In this document: one piece after another, positions 19,064 through 28,400 of the stretch
Numbering within the stretch: the first letter of the stretch is position 1
How the letters are laid out: the number at the start of each line of letters is the position of its first letter
NCBI RefSeq assembly: GCF_003837865.1
Contig: NZ_RQIS01000027.1
Coordinates: forward strand, 1-46,822
Length of the DNA stretch: 46,822 bases
From: Paraburkholderia dinghuensis
Lineage (GTDB): Bacteria; Pseudomonadota; Gammaproteobacteria; Burkholderiales; Burkholderiaceae
Reading direction: 5' to 3'
Position numbers and translations under genes: made by a program
The notes under the pieces: model-generated
Databases searched by the model: none
What the model saw: the letters and a program-made list of their open reading frames with translations, nothing else
What the model was told of the DNA's origin: nothing

Positions 19064-19247
19064 TCCGTCGCCTCCGGTACAAGTCACACTCGCGTGCGCT
19101 GGTCAACGCGTCGTCGTGCTCCGCGCATTCTAAACGGGAGTGGCAAGCGCAGCCTGTTTCCTGATCAGGATTACGAACCATAGAATATTGCCACTGCGAA
19201 CGTCGAAGTACGTGCAACGCGGGTTTGAGGAAGGACCTCCGCGGCCC

Positions 19248-20522
19248 TTACACGATGCCCTCGCCTTCTCCCTTGCGCGAATGTCCGCGGCCATCGCGGT
19301 GAATGTCGTGCGTGACGAACCCCGCGTCGTTATCGGGCTTGTCGAGCCAGCCCGGCTGTGCGAGCGATGCACGTATGTCCTGCAAGCCACTTCGCCAATG
19401 CTCGTGCATGGTGGAGGTACCGAACTGATAGTCCTTGAAGTGGCCCTCGTACTCCTTTTGCCGGTAGATCAGGTGGATCACGTTGTACTTCTTCGAGCAT
19501 GACAATTCCCCCGCCAGCTCGACCCACGGATCCTGCTGATGCTCGGGCGCGACGCGCTCGAGCACCTCTCGCAGCACATGGCGAAAGCGCTGCGAACGTT
19601 GGAGCATGTCGGTCACGAGACGCGTGCGACTCGAATACTGGATGTCCTTCATGCGGCCCTGGACGTCGGTGAGATTGTCGGGCACGGGACCGCGTGCGCT
19701 CCAGAGATCGACCTGGAACGCCAGTGTGTCGCGGCGCGGCGTGGTCTGGATCACCTCGTAGAGCGGTGTATTCGACATCAGGCCGCCGTCCCAGTAGTAC
19801 TCGCCGTCGATCTCGACGGCCGCGAAGCCGGGCGGCAACGCTCCCGACGCGATGAAATGCTCGGGCCGCAGCTTTGTCGTGGTGTTGTCGAAGTAGACGA
19901 AGTTGCCGGTACTCACGTTGACCGCGCCCACCGAAACACGAATCTCCTTCGAATTGATGCGATCGAAGTCGCACAGACGCGCGAGCGTCTCCTTGAGTGG
20001 CCGCGTGTCGTAGTAACTCGCGCGCTCCGGATGGCCAGATGCGTGCGGCATGGGCGGCGGAAAGCGCGGCACGAAAAAACCCTTCTGACCTTCTACGAGC
20101 GCGCCTGCCGCCTGGAACGCCGTGAACGTCTTGCGGATCGCGTCGCCCGAATTAAAGAGCGCGTGCTCGACGAATGCTGGCATCGGCAGGCTATAGGCGG
20201 GCTGGCAGATCGTCTCCCAGAACTCGCGCAGCCGTGCGACGCGATGTTCGGGCGGATTGCCCGCGATGATCGCCGTGTTGAGCGCGCCGATCGAAATACC
20301 GGCGATCCAGTTCGGCGCGATACCGGCCTCGACGAGGCCCTCATAGACGCCGGCCTGATACGCGCCCAGCGCGCCGCCGCCCTGCAGCGTGAGCGCAATG
20401 GTTTCCCACTGCGCCGACTCGCCACCGCAGTAGTCGGGACGCGGCCGCGGCGCGGCTCCGGTATGGACGCCGGTCTCATCGACGACGGCGCTGGACTGGA
20501 CCTGCTTCTTGCGTTGAACCAT
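19248..20522 (-). CDS. Patatin-like phospholipase
   Basis: A 424-residue protein with the patatin Ser-Asp dyad. The oxyanion loop is QGGGALGAYQAGVYEG (48-63), the nucleophile is S77 in GISIGALN, and the Asp is in YYWDGGLMSNTP. The C-terminal third resembles the DUF3734 extension. It follows bdhA by 48 bases on the same strand, a pairing I recall from betaproteobacteria that store polyhydroxybutyrate, so a lipid or PHB-related role is plausible. No signal peptide was seen. Confidence 0.9.
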   Translation of the reverse strand: MVQRKKQVQSSAVVDETGVHTGAAPRPRPDYCGGESAQWETIALTLQGGGALGAYQAGVYEGLVEAGIAPNWIAGISIGALNTAIIAGNPPEHRVARLREFWETICQPAYSLPMPAFVEHALFNSGDAIRKTFTAFQAAGALVEGQKGFFVPRFPPPMPHASGHPERASYYDTRPLKETLARLCDFDRINSKEIRVSVGAVNVSTGNFVYFDNTTTKLRPEHFIASGALPPGFAAVEIDGEYYWDGGLMSNTPLYEVIQTTPRRDTLAFQVDLWSARGPVPDNLTDVQGRMKDIQYSSRTRLVTDMLQRSQRFRHVLREVLERVAPEHQQDPWVELAGELSCSKKYNVIHLIYRQKEYEGHFKDYQFGTSTMHEHWRSGLQDIRASLAQPGWLDKPDNDAGFVTHDIHRDGRGHSRKGEGEGIV

Positions 20523-20543
20523 GGCCGCGCTCCCTCCCTAATG

Positions 20544-20579
20544 TCACTGCGGTCACTGCGGTCACTGCAGTTACTGCAT
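20544..20579. repeat. Four tandem 9-bp units at the bdhA 3' end
   Basis: TCACTGCGG, TCACTGCGG, TCACTGCAG and TTACTGCAT are adjacent. The last unit encodes the final Met-Gln-stop of bdhA on the minus strand. The array fills most of the gap to the patatin gene. Confidence 0.85.
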
Positions 20580-21374
20580 GAACCACCCGTGGCTGACGAC
20601 GAACGATTGACCGGTGAATGCCGCTGTCGGGAACGCTGAAAGGAACAGCACCGTCTGGGCGACGTCCTCGACGGTCGTAAACACCCCGTCCACCGTGCCG
20701 CCGAGCATGACGCGCTTGACGACTTCCTCTTCGGAAATGCCGAGTTCTTTGGCCTGCTCGGGAATCTGCTTGTCGACGAGCGGCGTGCGCACGAAGCCCG
20801 GACAGACTACGTGCGAGCGCACGTTGTGCTTCGCGCCCTCCTTGGCAAGCACGCGAGCCAGACCGAGCAGTGCATGCTTGGCGGCAACGTAGGCCGACTT
20901 GAGCGGCGATGCCTCATGCGAGTGCACCGAACCCATGTAGATCACGACACCGCCGCGATCGTCCTTGTACATGTGCTTGAGCGCCGCCTTCGTGGTGAGG
21001 AACGCACCATCCACGTGGATGGCCTGCATCTTCTTCCAGTCGGAATACGCATAGCTTTCGATCGGATTCACGATCTGGATGCCCGCGTTCGAAACAAGGA
21101 TGTCCACCGAGCCCAGTTCGGCCGCAACGCGGTCCATGCCCTGATTCACGGCGTCCTCGCTCGTGACGTCCATGGCAATGCCGATCGCCTTGCCGCCCGC
21201 GGCCTTGATCTCGGCAGCGACGGCGTCGGCGCCGCTCTGGTTGAGGTCCGCAATGGCGACGGCTGCGCCCGCCTGCGCGAACGTGAGCGCAATCTGCTTG
21301 CCGATTCCGCTGGCCGCGCCGGTGACGACGGCAACCTTGCCATCGAGCTTGGTATTCAGGGAAAGAGACGACAT
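20571..21374 (-). CDS. bdhA: D-3-hydroxybutyrate dehydrogenase
   Basis: A 267-residue short-chain dehydrogenase that links 3-hydroxybutyrate and acetoacetate with NAD. The TGAASGIG nucleotide-binding loop, NAG motif, catalytic Ser (MGSVHSHEA) and YxxxK (SAYVAAKHALLG) are present. The C-terminus TGQSFVVSHGWFMQ is typical for this enzyme. ATG 21374 follows GGAGGTGCTCG. It heads a unit with the patatin gene. Confidence 0.93.
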   Translation of the reverse strand: MSSLSLNTKLDGKVAVVTGAASGIGKQIALTFAQAGAAVAIADLNQSGADAVAAEIKAAGGKAIGIAMDVTSEDAVNQGMDRVAAELGSVDILVSNAGIQIVNPIESYAYSDWKKMQAIHVDGAFLTTKAALKHMYKDDRGGVVIYMGSVHSHEASPLKSAYVAAKHALLGLARVLAKEGAKHNVRSHVVCPGFVRTPLVDKQIPEQAKELGISEEEVVKRVMLGGTVDGVFTTVEDVAQTVLFLSAFPTAAFTGQSFVVSHGWFMQ

Positions 21375-21431
21375 CGAGCACCTCCAGGTAGTAGTCGAGA
21401 TCAGACCTCGGTACGCGAACGCTGTCAAACC

Positions 21432-21443
21432 GGCCATATGGCC
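21432..21443. promoter_or_regulatory. 12-bp palindrome in the bdhA/aldo-keto reductase divergent region
   Basis: GGCCATATGGCC is a perfect palindrome 58 bases upstream of bdhA, between divergent genes. It could be an operator for either gene, but short GC-rich palindromes also arise by chance here. Confidence 0.25.
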
Positions 21444-21577
21444 TATGCCGTCCAGCAGATTGTTGCACCGCGGCCAACCGCGTTATTGTGCATGAACCTG
21501 CCCGCACCTCGCATCTGGCAGGACGCCTGCTGGCTGCGCCGGCGTTAATATCGGGGTTCTATTCACAGGAGACATTC

Positions 21578-22549
21578 ATGAATTATCGGCGACTGGGCCG
21601 TTCCGGCCTGCAGGTGAGCGAGTTGTCCATCGGCTCGTGGGTCACATACGGCAGCCAGATCGATCGCGGCCTCGCACGCGAGTCGCTCGCCGCTGCGCGC
21701 GACGCGGGCGTCAACTTCTTCGACAACGCTGAGGGTTACGCAGGCGGCAAGTCGGAAGAAATCATGGGCGAGGCTCTCAAGGAACTCGCGTGGCCGCGTG
21801 TGAGTTACGTTGTCTCCACCAAGTTTTTCTGGGGCTTGAGCGAAGGGCCCAACCAGTACCACACGCTCAACCGCAAGTACCTGCTCAACGCCATCGACGG
21901 CTCGCTCAAGCGTATGCAGCTTGACTACATCGATCTCGTGTTCTGCCACCGTCCTGACCCGAACACGCCCGTCGAGGAGACAGTCTGGGCGATGAGCGAC
22001 ATGATCTCGCGCGGCAAGGCGCTCTACTGGGGTACATCGGAATGGAGCGCCGACGAGATCCGCGCGGCGTGGGCAATCGCGGAGCGGCACCACCTGCACA
22101 AGCCGGTCATGGAACAGCCGCAGTACAACCTGTTCCATCGGCGCCGCGTGGAGGACGAATACCGGCGTCTTTACGAGGACATCGGTCTCGGGCTCACCAC
22201 CTGGAGCCCGCTCGCGTCGGGCCTGCTCACGGGCAAGTACCGCGACGGCGTGCCGGCCGACAGCCGCGCGCAATTGAAGGGCTATGACTGGTTGCGCGCA
22301 GCGCTCACCGATGCGGACAAGAACGCCATCGTCGCCAGGCTCGCCGATCTTGCCGCGCAATTGGGCTGCACGGTCGGGCAACTCGCCATCGCGTGGATCC
22401 TGAAGAATCCGCACGTCAGCACGGTGATCACCGGCGCGTCGCACGTCGCGCAGATCAAGGAGAACATGTTGGCGCTCGACGTGGCCCAAAAGATCACGCC
22501 GGAAATCAAGGCGCAAATCGAGGCGATCGTCGGCGACGCTTATAACTGA
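21578..22549 (+). CDS. Aldo/keto reductase (KvAB-like)
   Basis: A 323-residue NADPH-dependent reductase with the TIM-barrel aldo/keto signature. The Asp (NFFDNAEGYAGG), Lys (VVSTKFFWG) and His (LVFCHRPDPNTP) of the catalytic tetrad are present, with Tyr in EGYAGG. The pattern around YWGTSEWSADEI and IGLGLTTWSPLASGLLTGKY is close to the potassium-channel beta-subunit branch. ATG 21578 follows CAGGAGACATTC. The physiological substrate is unknown. Confidence 0.92.
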   Translation: MNYRRLGRSGLQVSELSIGSWVTYGSQIDRGLARESLAAARDAGVNFFDNAEGYAGGKSEEIMGEALKELAWPRVSYVVSTKFFWGLSEGPNQYHTLNRKYLLNAIDGSLKRMQLDYIDLVFCHRPDPNTPVEETVWAMSDMISRGKALYWGTSEWSADEIRAAWAIAERHHLHKPVMEQPQYNLFHRRRVEDEYRRLYEDIGLGLTTWSPLASGLLTGKYRDGVPADSRAQLKGYDWLRAALTDADKNAIVARLADLAAQLGCTVGQLAIAWILKNPHVSTVITGASHVAQIKENMLALDVAQKITPEIKAQIEAIVGDAYN

Positions 22550-22711
22550 AACGCACGGCGGGGCCGGGTGCGGCCGGGTCGCGTACGCGTCGAGTACAAT
22601 ACGCGGCCTCGACGTCGCTCACGGCCCCAAAGGGTAACGCGACGCACACCACAGGCGCACGGCCCCACGTTGCGCCCCCTGTTTTTGTCCTGGTTTTCCG
22701 TCCCGCCCATC

Positions 22712-23557
22712 ATGCTGAGCTACCGCCACGCCTTCCACGCAGGCAATCATGCCGACGTCCTGAAACACGCCGTTGTCGTGCAATTGCTGCGCTATCTCGG
22801 CAAGAAGGACAAGGCGTACTGGTACATCGACACGCATGCAGGCGCCGGCGCGTATGCGCTGCGCGAGGGCTACGCGACGAAGACCGCCGAATTCGAAACG
22901 GGCATCGCCAAGCTCTGGGGCCGCACCGACCTGCCGACGGTGCTCGCCGAATACGTCGAAGAAGTCGCGGCGCTCAATCCCGATGGCGAACTGCGCTTCT
23001 ATCCGGGCTCGCCATATCTGGCGGCGCGGCTGATGCGCGAGCAGGACCGCATGCGGCTCTTCGAGTTGCACAGCACTGAAATCGAAGTACTGCGCCACCG
23101 GTTCCGCGACGCTGGCCGTCACGTGATGCTTTACGAAGGGGACGGCTTCGAAGGCATCAAGGCGCTGCTCCCGCCGCCGCCGCGACGCGCGCTCGTTCTG
23201 ATCGACCCGTCGTTCGAGGACAAGCGCGACTATGCGCGCACGCTCGCGTGCGCCGAGGAAAGTCTCAAGCGGTTCGCCACCGGCACGTATGCGATCTGGT
23301 ATCCACAGGTGACGCGCCCCGAATCGCAGCGATTCCCCGAGCAACTCAAGCGTCTGCAGGAGAAAAACTGGCTGCACGTCACGCTCACCGTGAGCCAGCC
23401 GCCCGCGGATGGCTACGGCCTGTACGGCAGCGGGATGTTCATCCTGAACCCGCCCTACACGCTCGTCGCCGCAATGAAAGAGACGCTGCCGTGGCTCGTC
23501 AAAACGCTCGGACAGGATCAATCCGCGCAATTCAAGATCGAATCGCGCGGCGATTAA
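22712..23557 (+). CDS. rlmJ: 23S rRNA (adenine-2030-N6)-methyltransferase RlmJ
   Basis: A 281-residue SAM-dependent methyltransferase that modifies A2030 of 23S rRNA. MLSYRHAFHAGNHADVLKH is the diagnostic N-terminus, which fixes the start at 22712. The catalytic motif reads LIDPSFEDK; many family members have DPPY at this point, so a Ser replaces the second Pro here. It appears monocistronic. Confidence 0.93.
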   Translation: MLSYRHAFHAGNHADVLKHAVVVQLLRYLGKKDKAYWYIDTHAGAGAYALREGYATKTAEFETGIAKLWGRTDLPTVLAEYVEEVAALNPDGELRFYPGSPYLAARLMREQDRMRLFELHSTEIEVLRHRFRDAGRHVMLYEGDGFEGIKALLPPPPRRALVLIDPSFEDKRDYARTLACAEESLKRFATGTYAIWYPQVTRPESQRFPEQLKRLQEKNWLHVTLTVSQPPADGYGLYGSGMFILNPPYTLVAAMKETLPWLVKTLGQDQSAQFKIESRGD

Positions 23558-23569
23558 ACCTGTCGCAGC

Positions 23570-23944
23570 CTATTGCGCTGGCAATACCTGCGGCGTGATA
23601 TGCGGTGTGACCCGCGGTCGGTGATGCGGCGGGCGCGGTCGATTGGGCGGCGTTCCGGCGCCCGGCACTGCGATATAAGGCGACACGATATAAGGCTGCG
23701 AATAGTCATTCGGCAGCCCGGCCGGCTCAGCGGGCTGATGCGCCGCAACCATCGGCTCGTGCGAAAGCGGCGCGTTCTGCAGCACCATCCCTTTCTGGCC
23801 GTCGATAATTCCGTGCTGGGTATCGAGAATCAATGGCGGGCCATCCGCGTATGCGGCGGCATGCGTCAGAGCCAGTACGCCCGTCATCGCTGCGGCGGTC
23901 AGCCAGACGGTCAAAGGCTTGCGGAAGATGTGGTTCGACACCAT
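23570..23944 (-). CDS. Secreted Pro/His-rich hypothetical protein
   Basis: A 124-residue protein from ATG 23944 with a clear signal peptide (basic start, hydrophobic core to about 30, then AAAYADGPP). The C-terminal third is Pro/Arg/His-rich and ends in two repeats of the type VTPHITPQVLP. No family is recognised. A longer GTG start at 23971 is possible but less likely. It converges on rlmJ with only 12 bases between the stops. Confidence 0.65.
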   Translation of the reverse strand: MVSNHIFRKPLTVWLTAAAMTGVLALTHAAAYADGPPLILDTQHGIIDGQKGMVLQNAPLSHEPMVAAHQPAEPAGLPNDYSQPYIVSPYIAVPGAGTPPNRPRPPHHRPRVTPHITPQVLPAQ

Positions 23945-24076
23945 GAACGCCCCCGAAATGTGCGGTTTCACTGCTTTGTCGGCTTATCTCGAAAAGACTT
24001 TACCTCACTGTGGCGTCGCGGATCAGTCTACAGCGCCTGCACTGGCAGGCGACCGCTTCCCGAAAAGGCAGTGCCA

Positions 24077-24104
24077 GAAATGACAAAGCCCCGCAAGGCG
24101 GGGC
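24077..24104 (-). terminator. Intrinsic terminator of the DUF3563 gene
   Basis: GCCCCGC pairs with GCGGGGC around AAG. On the minus strand the stem is followed by TTTGTCATTT. It lies about 30 bases after the DUF3563 stop. Confidence 0.75.
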
Positions 24105-24131
24105 CTGAGACAACGTGGTGTAACGCGTGGC

Positions 24132-24278
24132 TTATTGCGAGTAGCCGTCCGTTTCGAGCGATCGGATACGTTGTTCGAGTTGCACAACGTCCGTCGATGA
24201 CGCCAGATACGATTCGCGGCGGGTACGCTCAGCGACTTCAAACCAGTTGCTCACTGCTTCAAGAATGTACGCAAACAT
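24132..24278 (-). CDS. DUF3563 micro-protein
   Basis: A 48-residue protein. The elements MFAYILEAVSNWFEVAERTR and LEQRIRSLETDGYSQ match the DUF3563 family, which I know mainly from Burkholderiaceae. The function is unknown; the sequence suggests two short amphipathic helices. GAGGAACATC before the ATG is a strong ribosome site. The gene has its own good promoter and terminator, so it is a self-contained, probably well-expressed unit. Confidence 0.85.
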   Translation of the reverse strand: MFAYILEAVSNWFEVAERTRRESYLASSTDVVQLEQRIRSLETDGYSQ

Positions 24279-24323
24279 GATGTTCCTCTACAAGGATCTC
24301 TATGTCCCCGGTGGAATCTCATC

Positions 24324-24350
24324 AGGGATTACCCTACCAAGGGATAACCC
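24324..24350. repeat. Tandem AGGGATWACCC repeats at the DUF3563 transcription start
   Basis: AGGGATTACCC (24324-24334) and AGGGATAACCC (24340-24350) are direct repeats with a 16-bp period. Each is also partly palindromic (GGG-N4-CCC). They cover the predicted start of the DUF3563 transcript, so a repressor operator or a 5' RNA structure is likely. Confidence 0.6.
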
Positions 24351-24352
24351 GC

Positions 24353-24380
24353 AGTATAACCATGTTTTTGAGATTTGCAA
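24353..24380 (-). promoter_or_regulatory. Promoter of the DUF3563 gene
   Basis: On the minus strand TTGCAA (24380-24375), a 16-bp spacer and TATACT (24358-24353) make a good sigma-70 promoter. The start would fall near 24346, giving a leader of about 68 nt. Confidence 0.7.
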
Positions 24381-24571
24381 CTGAATCGCACGAATGCGGT
24401 GCATTCCAGAATGGAATGACTCAACACGAATGCTCCGCAAAAGCATGATTTATTGGCACAATTTTTCGCACAGGCGGCAGGCGATGCGTCGGAAGCACCA
24501 CATACGCACCATTTTTGGGCATCGACTAAAGCAAGGTGCGGCGATTTGCGCCGTACTGGTCGCACTTTGAT

Positions 24572-24997
24572 TCAATGCGCGCTGGCACACGGCTCGTGCA
24601 CGGAAGGCTGCGGATCGGCAAGCTGCTCAAGGATCGGACAGTCGGGACGGTCGTCGCCATGGCAATGCGCTGCGAGGTGAGCAAGCGTGTCGCGCATCTG
24701 GGTCAGTTCCGCGATGCGCTGGTTCAGCTCGGTCACATGAGCGAGCGCAATCGACTTGACCTCTGCACTCGCCCGCGAGCGGTCGTGCCATAGCGCGAGG
24801 AGACGGCGGATATCGTCGACGGAAAATCCCAACCGTCGCGCCTGACGTACGAAGCGCAGCGCATGCACTTCCTCCATGCCGTACACGCGATAGCCGGACT
24901 CAGTGCGCCCCTTGGGCACCAGCAGGCCCACGCTCTCGTAATAGCGGATCATCTTCGCCGTGACGCCCGATTCGCGTGCCGCTTCGCCGATGTTCAT
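24572..24997 (-). CDS. cueR: CueR-type MerR-family copper regulator
   Basis: A 141-residue MerR regulator. The N-terminal winged helix is NIGEAARESGVTAKMIRYYE, followed by the dimer helix. The metal-binding loop CHGDDRPDC has two Cys separated by seven residues, as in copper-sensing CueR. ATG 24997 follows GGGAGG; the frame continues upstream to 25075 through the operator, so the longer form is rejected. Divergent copZ supports a copper role. Confidence 0.9.
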   Translation of the reverse strand: MNIGEAARESGVTAKMIRYYESVGLLVPKGRTESGYRVYGMEEVHALRFVRQARRLGFSVDDIRRLLALWHDRSRASAEVKSIALAHVTELNQRIAELTQMRDTLAHLAAHCHGDDRPDCPILEQLADPQPSVHEPCASAH

Positions 24998-25038
24998 GCT
25001 GCGCTCCCTCCCGTACTCAAACGATGTTTCCATCGTAT

Positions 25039-25059
25039 ACCTTCCAGCGATGGGAAGGT
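25039..25059. promoter_or_regulatory. CueR operator
   Basis: ACCTTCC and GGAAGGT are arranged as the inverted repeat typical of CueR sites. On the minus strand TAGACC and TACGAT flank it with a 19-bp spacer, the stretched geometry MerR proteins need. On the plus strand the corresponding -10 (TAGCGC) is poor. The clearest target is therefore cueR itself, with copZ uncertain. Confidence 0.85.
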
Positions 25060-25152
25060 CTAGCGCCCATTCCACTCACGACTGGCATAATCCGGCCGCG
25101 GCCCCATATGAGGTTAGTAGTTGAGTCCTCCCCTCTGCAAAAGGAAGAAACG

Positions 25153-25362
25153 ATGATCCAGTTCAACGTCGAAGGCATGAGTTGCCAGCACTGCGTGGGC
25201 GCTGTCACCCGCGCGATCCAGGAGCATGACGCCGCCGCAAAGGTCGAAGTCGATCTGGCCGCGGGCCGCGTGAGCGTCGAATCGAGCCAGAGCGCCGACG
25301 TGCTGAAGGCCGCGATCGACGACGCAGGCTACACCGTCAAGAGCGTCGTCACTGGCGCGTAG
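25153..25362 (+). CDS. copZ: Copper chaperone CopZ
   Basis: A 69-residue HMA-domain protein that carries Cu(I) in the cytoplasm. The metal site is GMSCQHC (C11, C14). AAAGGAAG precedes the ATG. It is divergent from cueR. No CopA P-type ATPase gene is adjacent, although copZ usually serves one; it may lie elsewhere. Confidence 0.92.
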   Translation: MIQFNVEGMSCQHCVGAVTRAIQEHDAAAKVEVDLAAGRVSVESSQSADVLKAAIDDAGYTVKSVVTGA

Positions 25363-25425
25363 AACGGTTGACGCACGGGGCATTGTGCAAAGTTGGCGAG
25401 TGTGGGCCGCCGGGACACGCCCCGC

Positions 25426-28400
25426 TCAATGAAAATTACGGCTCTCGGTCGCGAGCCGCCCGAGCAGGCGGCTGTGATCTTCGAGCCGTTGCGCGACGAG
25501 GTGCACCACTTCACCCTCGCGCTGCACGACACCCGCCACCGCCATCAGCGACGACCCCAGCAGTTCCTTGCGCTGCCGCTCGACGAGCGCCGCGTGCACG
25601 ATCACGTTGACCGAGCCGGTCTCGTCCTCCAGCGAGACAAAAATCGTCCCGTTCGCCGTTCCAGGCCGTTGCCGCACCGTCACGATGCCGCACACGCGTG
25701 CGAGCGCGCCGTGGCGGCACTGCGCGAGTTGCGCTGCCGTGCGAAAGCGCTGCTTCACGAGACCGGGCCGCAACAGTTCGAGCGGATGCCGGTTCAGCGT
25801 GAGCCGCAGGCTCGCGTAATCGGCGACGATTTCCGCACCCTCGGACGCGCACGGCAACGCGAGCGGCGCTTCTGCGACGCTCGCATCGCGCAGCAGCGCC
25901 GGCACCACATGTTGCGCGGTCACGGCCCACCACGCCTCGCGCCGGTGCCCTGCGATGCTTGCAAGCGCGTTCGCCGCCGCAAGCGCCTCCAGGTCGCGCC
26001 GCGTGAGCGCCGCGCGACGTGCGAGATCGTCGACGTCGACGAACGGCGCGCGCGCACGCGCCTCCATCACGCGCCGCGCGGCATCCTCCGAAAAACCCTT
26101 GATGAGACGGAAGCCGAGCCGCACCGCTGGACCACCACGGCCGTAGAAACGCGACGCCAACTCGATCCGCGCGCGCAGCCTGCGCGCAAAGCGGCGCGCA
26201 ATCCGGCCTGAGAGCCGCATCCGGTCGTGCGGCCACGCGGCACGCAGCCGCTCCTGGTCATGTGCCGCGTCGGCACGGCGCGCGCGAGCCGCATCGGCAT
26301 CGATCCGCACGCCTGCCCTGTCGTGCATCTCCAGCGCGCAATCCCAGTCGCTCAACGCGATATCGGGCGGCAGCACCGTCACGCCATGGCGTTTCGCATC
26401 CTGCACGAGTTGCGACGGCGAATAGAACCCCAGCGGAAAACTGTTTAGCAATCCTGCCAAAAATGCGGCTGGCTCGTAGCGCTTGATCCACGCACTCGTA
26501 TAAACGAGCAAGGCAAAGCTCGCCGCGTGGCTCTCCGGAAAACCGTAATCGCCGAAGCCCTCGATCTGCTTGCAGATGCGCGAAGCAAACTCCTCGGTGT
26601 AGCCCTTCTTCAACATCCGGCGAGTGAGATCCGCCTGGTACGGGCGCAGATCGCCGTCACGCCGCCATGCGGCCATCGCGCGGCGCAGCTTGTCGGCTTC
26701 CTCGCCGGTGTAATCGGCGGCAACCATCGCGAGGTGCATCACCTGCTCCTGGAAAATCGGCACCCCGAGCGTGCGTGCGAGCGCCGCGCGCAGTTCGTCC
26801 TTCGCGTACTCCACCGCCTCCAGCCCCTGGCGCCGCTTCAGGTACGGATGCACCATGCCCCCCTGGATCGGCCCGGGCCGCACGATCGCCACCTGAATCA
26901 CGAGGTCGTAATACGTGCGCGGCCTCAGGCGCGGCAGCATGCTCTGCTGCGCGCGCGATTCGATCTGGAACACGCCGACCGTATCCGCGTGACAACACAT
27001 CTCGTAGACCGCCGGATCTTCGACGGGAATGTCCTGCACGCGAAATGCTGGCAGCCCGCGCCGCAACGCAATCAGCTCCAGCGAACGCCGGATCGCCGAG
27101 AGCATGCCGAGCGCGAGCACATCGACCTTCAGGAGCCGCAGCGCGTCGATATCGTCCTTGTCCCACTCGATCACGTAGCGGTCCTTCATCGCGGCATTCT
27201 CGATGGGCACGAGGCGCGAGAGTTTGTCCTTCGCGATCACGAAGCCGCCCACATGCTGCGACAAATGACGCGGAAAGCCGCGCAACTCGCGCGTGAGACG
27301 GATAAGCTGCTGCGTGACATGCGAATCCGGCGAGAAGCCCGCCTCCTCCAGATGCCCCGCGATCGAATCGGAGCCGTCCCACCACTGGTGCGCGCCCGAG
27401 AGCTTTTCGACGAGCGCGGCGTCGAGCCCGAGCGCCTTGCCCACGTCGCGCAACGCGCTGCGCGAACGGTAGGTGATGAGCGTCGCGGCCAGCGCGGCGC
27501 GGCGCGTGCCGTATTTGCGGTAGATGTACTGGATCACTTCTTCGCGGCGCTGATGCTCGAAATCGACGTCGATATCGGGTGGCTCGTTGCGCGCGCGAGA
27601 GATGAAACGCTCGACGAGCATGTTCATGCGCACGGGATCGATCTCCGTGATTCCGAGGCAATAGCAGATGACCGAATTCGCCGCCGATCCGCGCCCCTGG
27701 CACAGGATGCCCTGTTCCCGCGCGTAACGGACGATGTCGTGGACGGTCAGGAAGTACTTCTCGTACTTCAGCGCCGCAATGAGATCGAGTTCCTTGTCGA
27801 TCTGCTTCTGGCGCTTTTCCGTCATGCCGTCGGGCCAGCGCCCGGCCGCGCCCCGCATGACCAGCTCGCGCAGCCACGTGGCCGGCGTCTCGCCGGCCGG
27901 CACCAGCTCTTCGGGATACTCGTAGGCCAGTTCGGCGAGCGAGAAGGTGCAGCGGCGCGCAACGTCGAGCGTCGCGTCGAGTGCATCGCGCGGATACAGC
28001 GCGCCGAGCCGCACGCGTGAGCGCAGATGACGCTCCGCGTTTGGTTCGAGCGCGCGGCCGCACGCCGTGAGCGGCCGGCCGATGCGGATCGCGCTCAAGG
28101 TGTCCTGCAGCGGCTTGCGCGAGCGTGCGTGCATCAGCACGCCGCCCGCCGCCACGAGCGGCAGGCCCGTCTCCTGCGAGACAAAACGCAGCGCTTCGAT
28201 CTGCGTATCGTCGCCCCCCGTCTGCCAGAGTTCGAGCGCGAGCCACGCGCGCTCCGCCGCGAAGCCCGCGAGCCAGTGTGCGGCGCGCAGCGTATCGGCA
28301 AGCGTCGCCGCGCGCTGCGGCACGAGCAGCAGCACGCAATCGCGCAGATGCTTGAGGTGCGTGAGCTCCGGATCGGGATCGGTGAAATCATCTGGGTGCA

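Noticed and set aside
19539..20639. 366-codon plus-strand frame opposite the patatin gene
   Set aside because: Arg-rich shadow frame; the minus strand has the Ser-Asp dyad of a patatin.
26527..28020. 497-codon plus-strand frame opposite dnaE2
   Set aside because: Shadow of the polymerase gene, low-complexity composition and no ribosome site.
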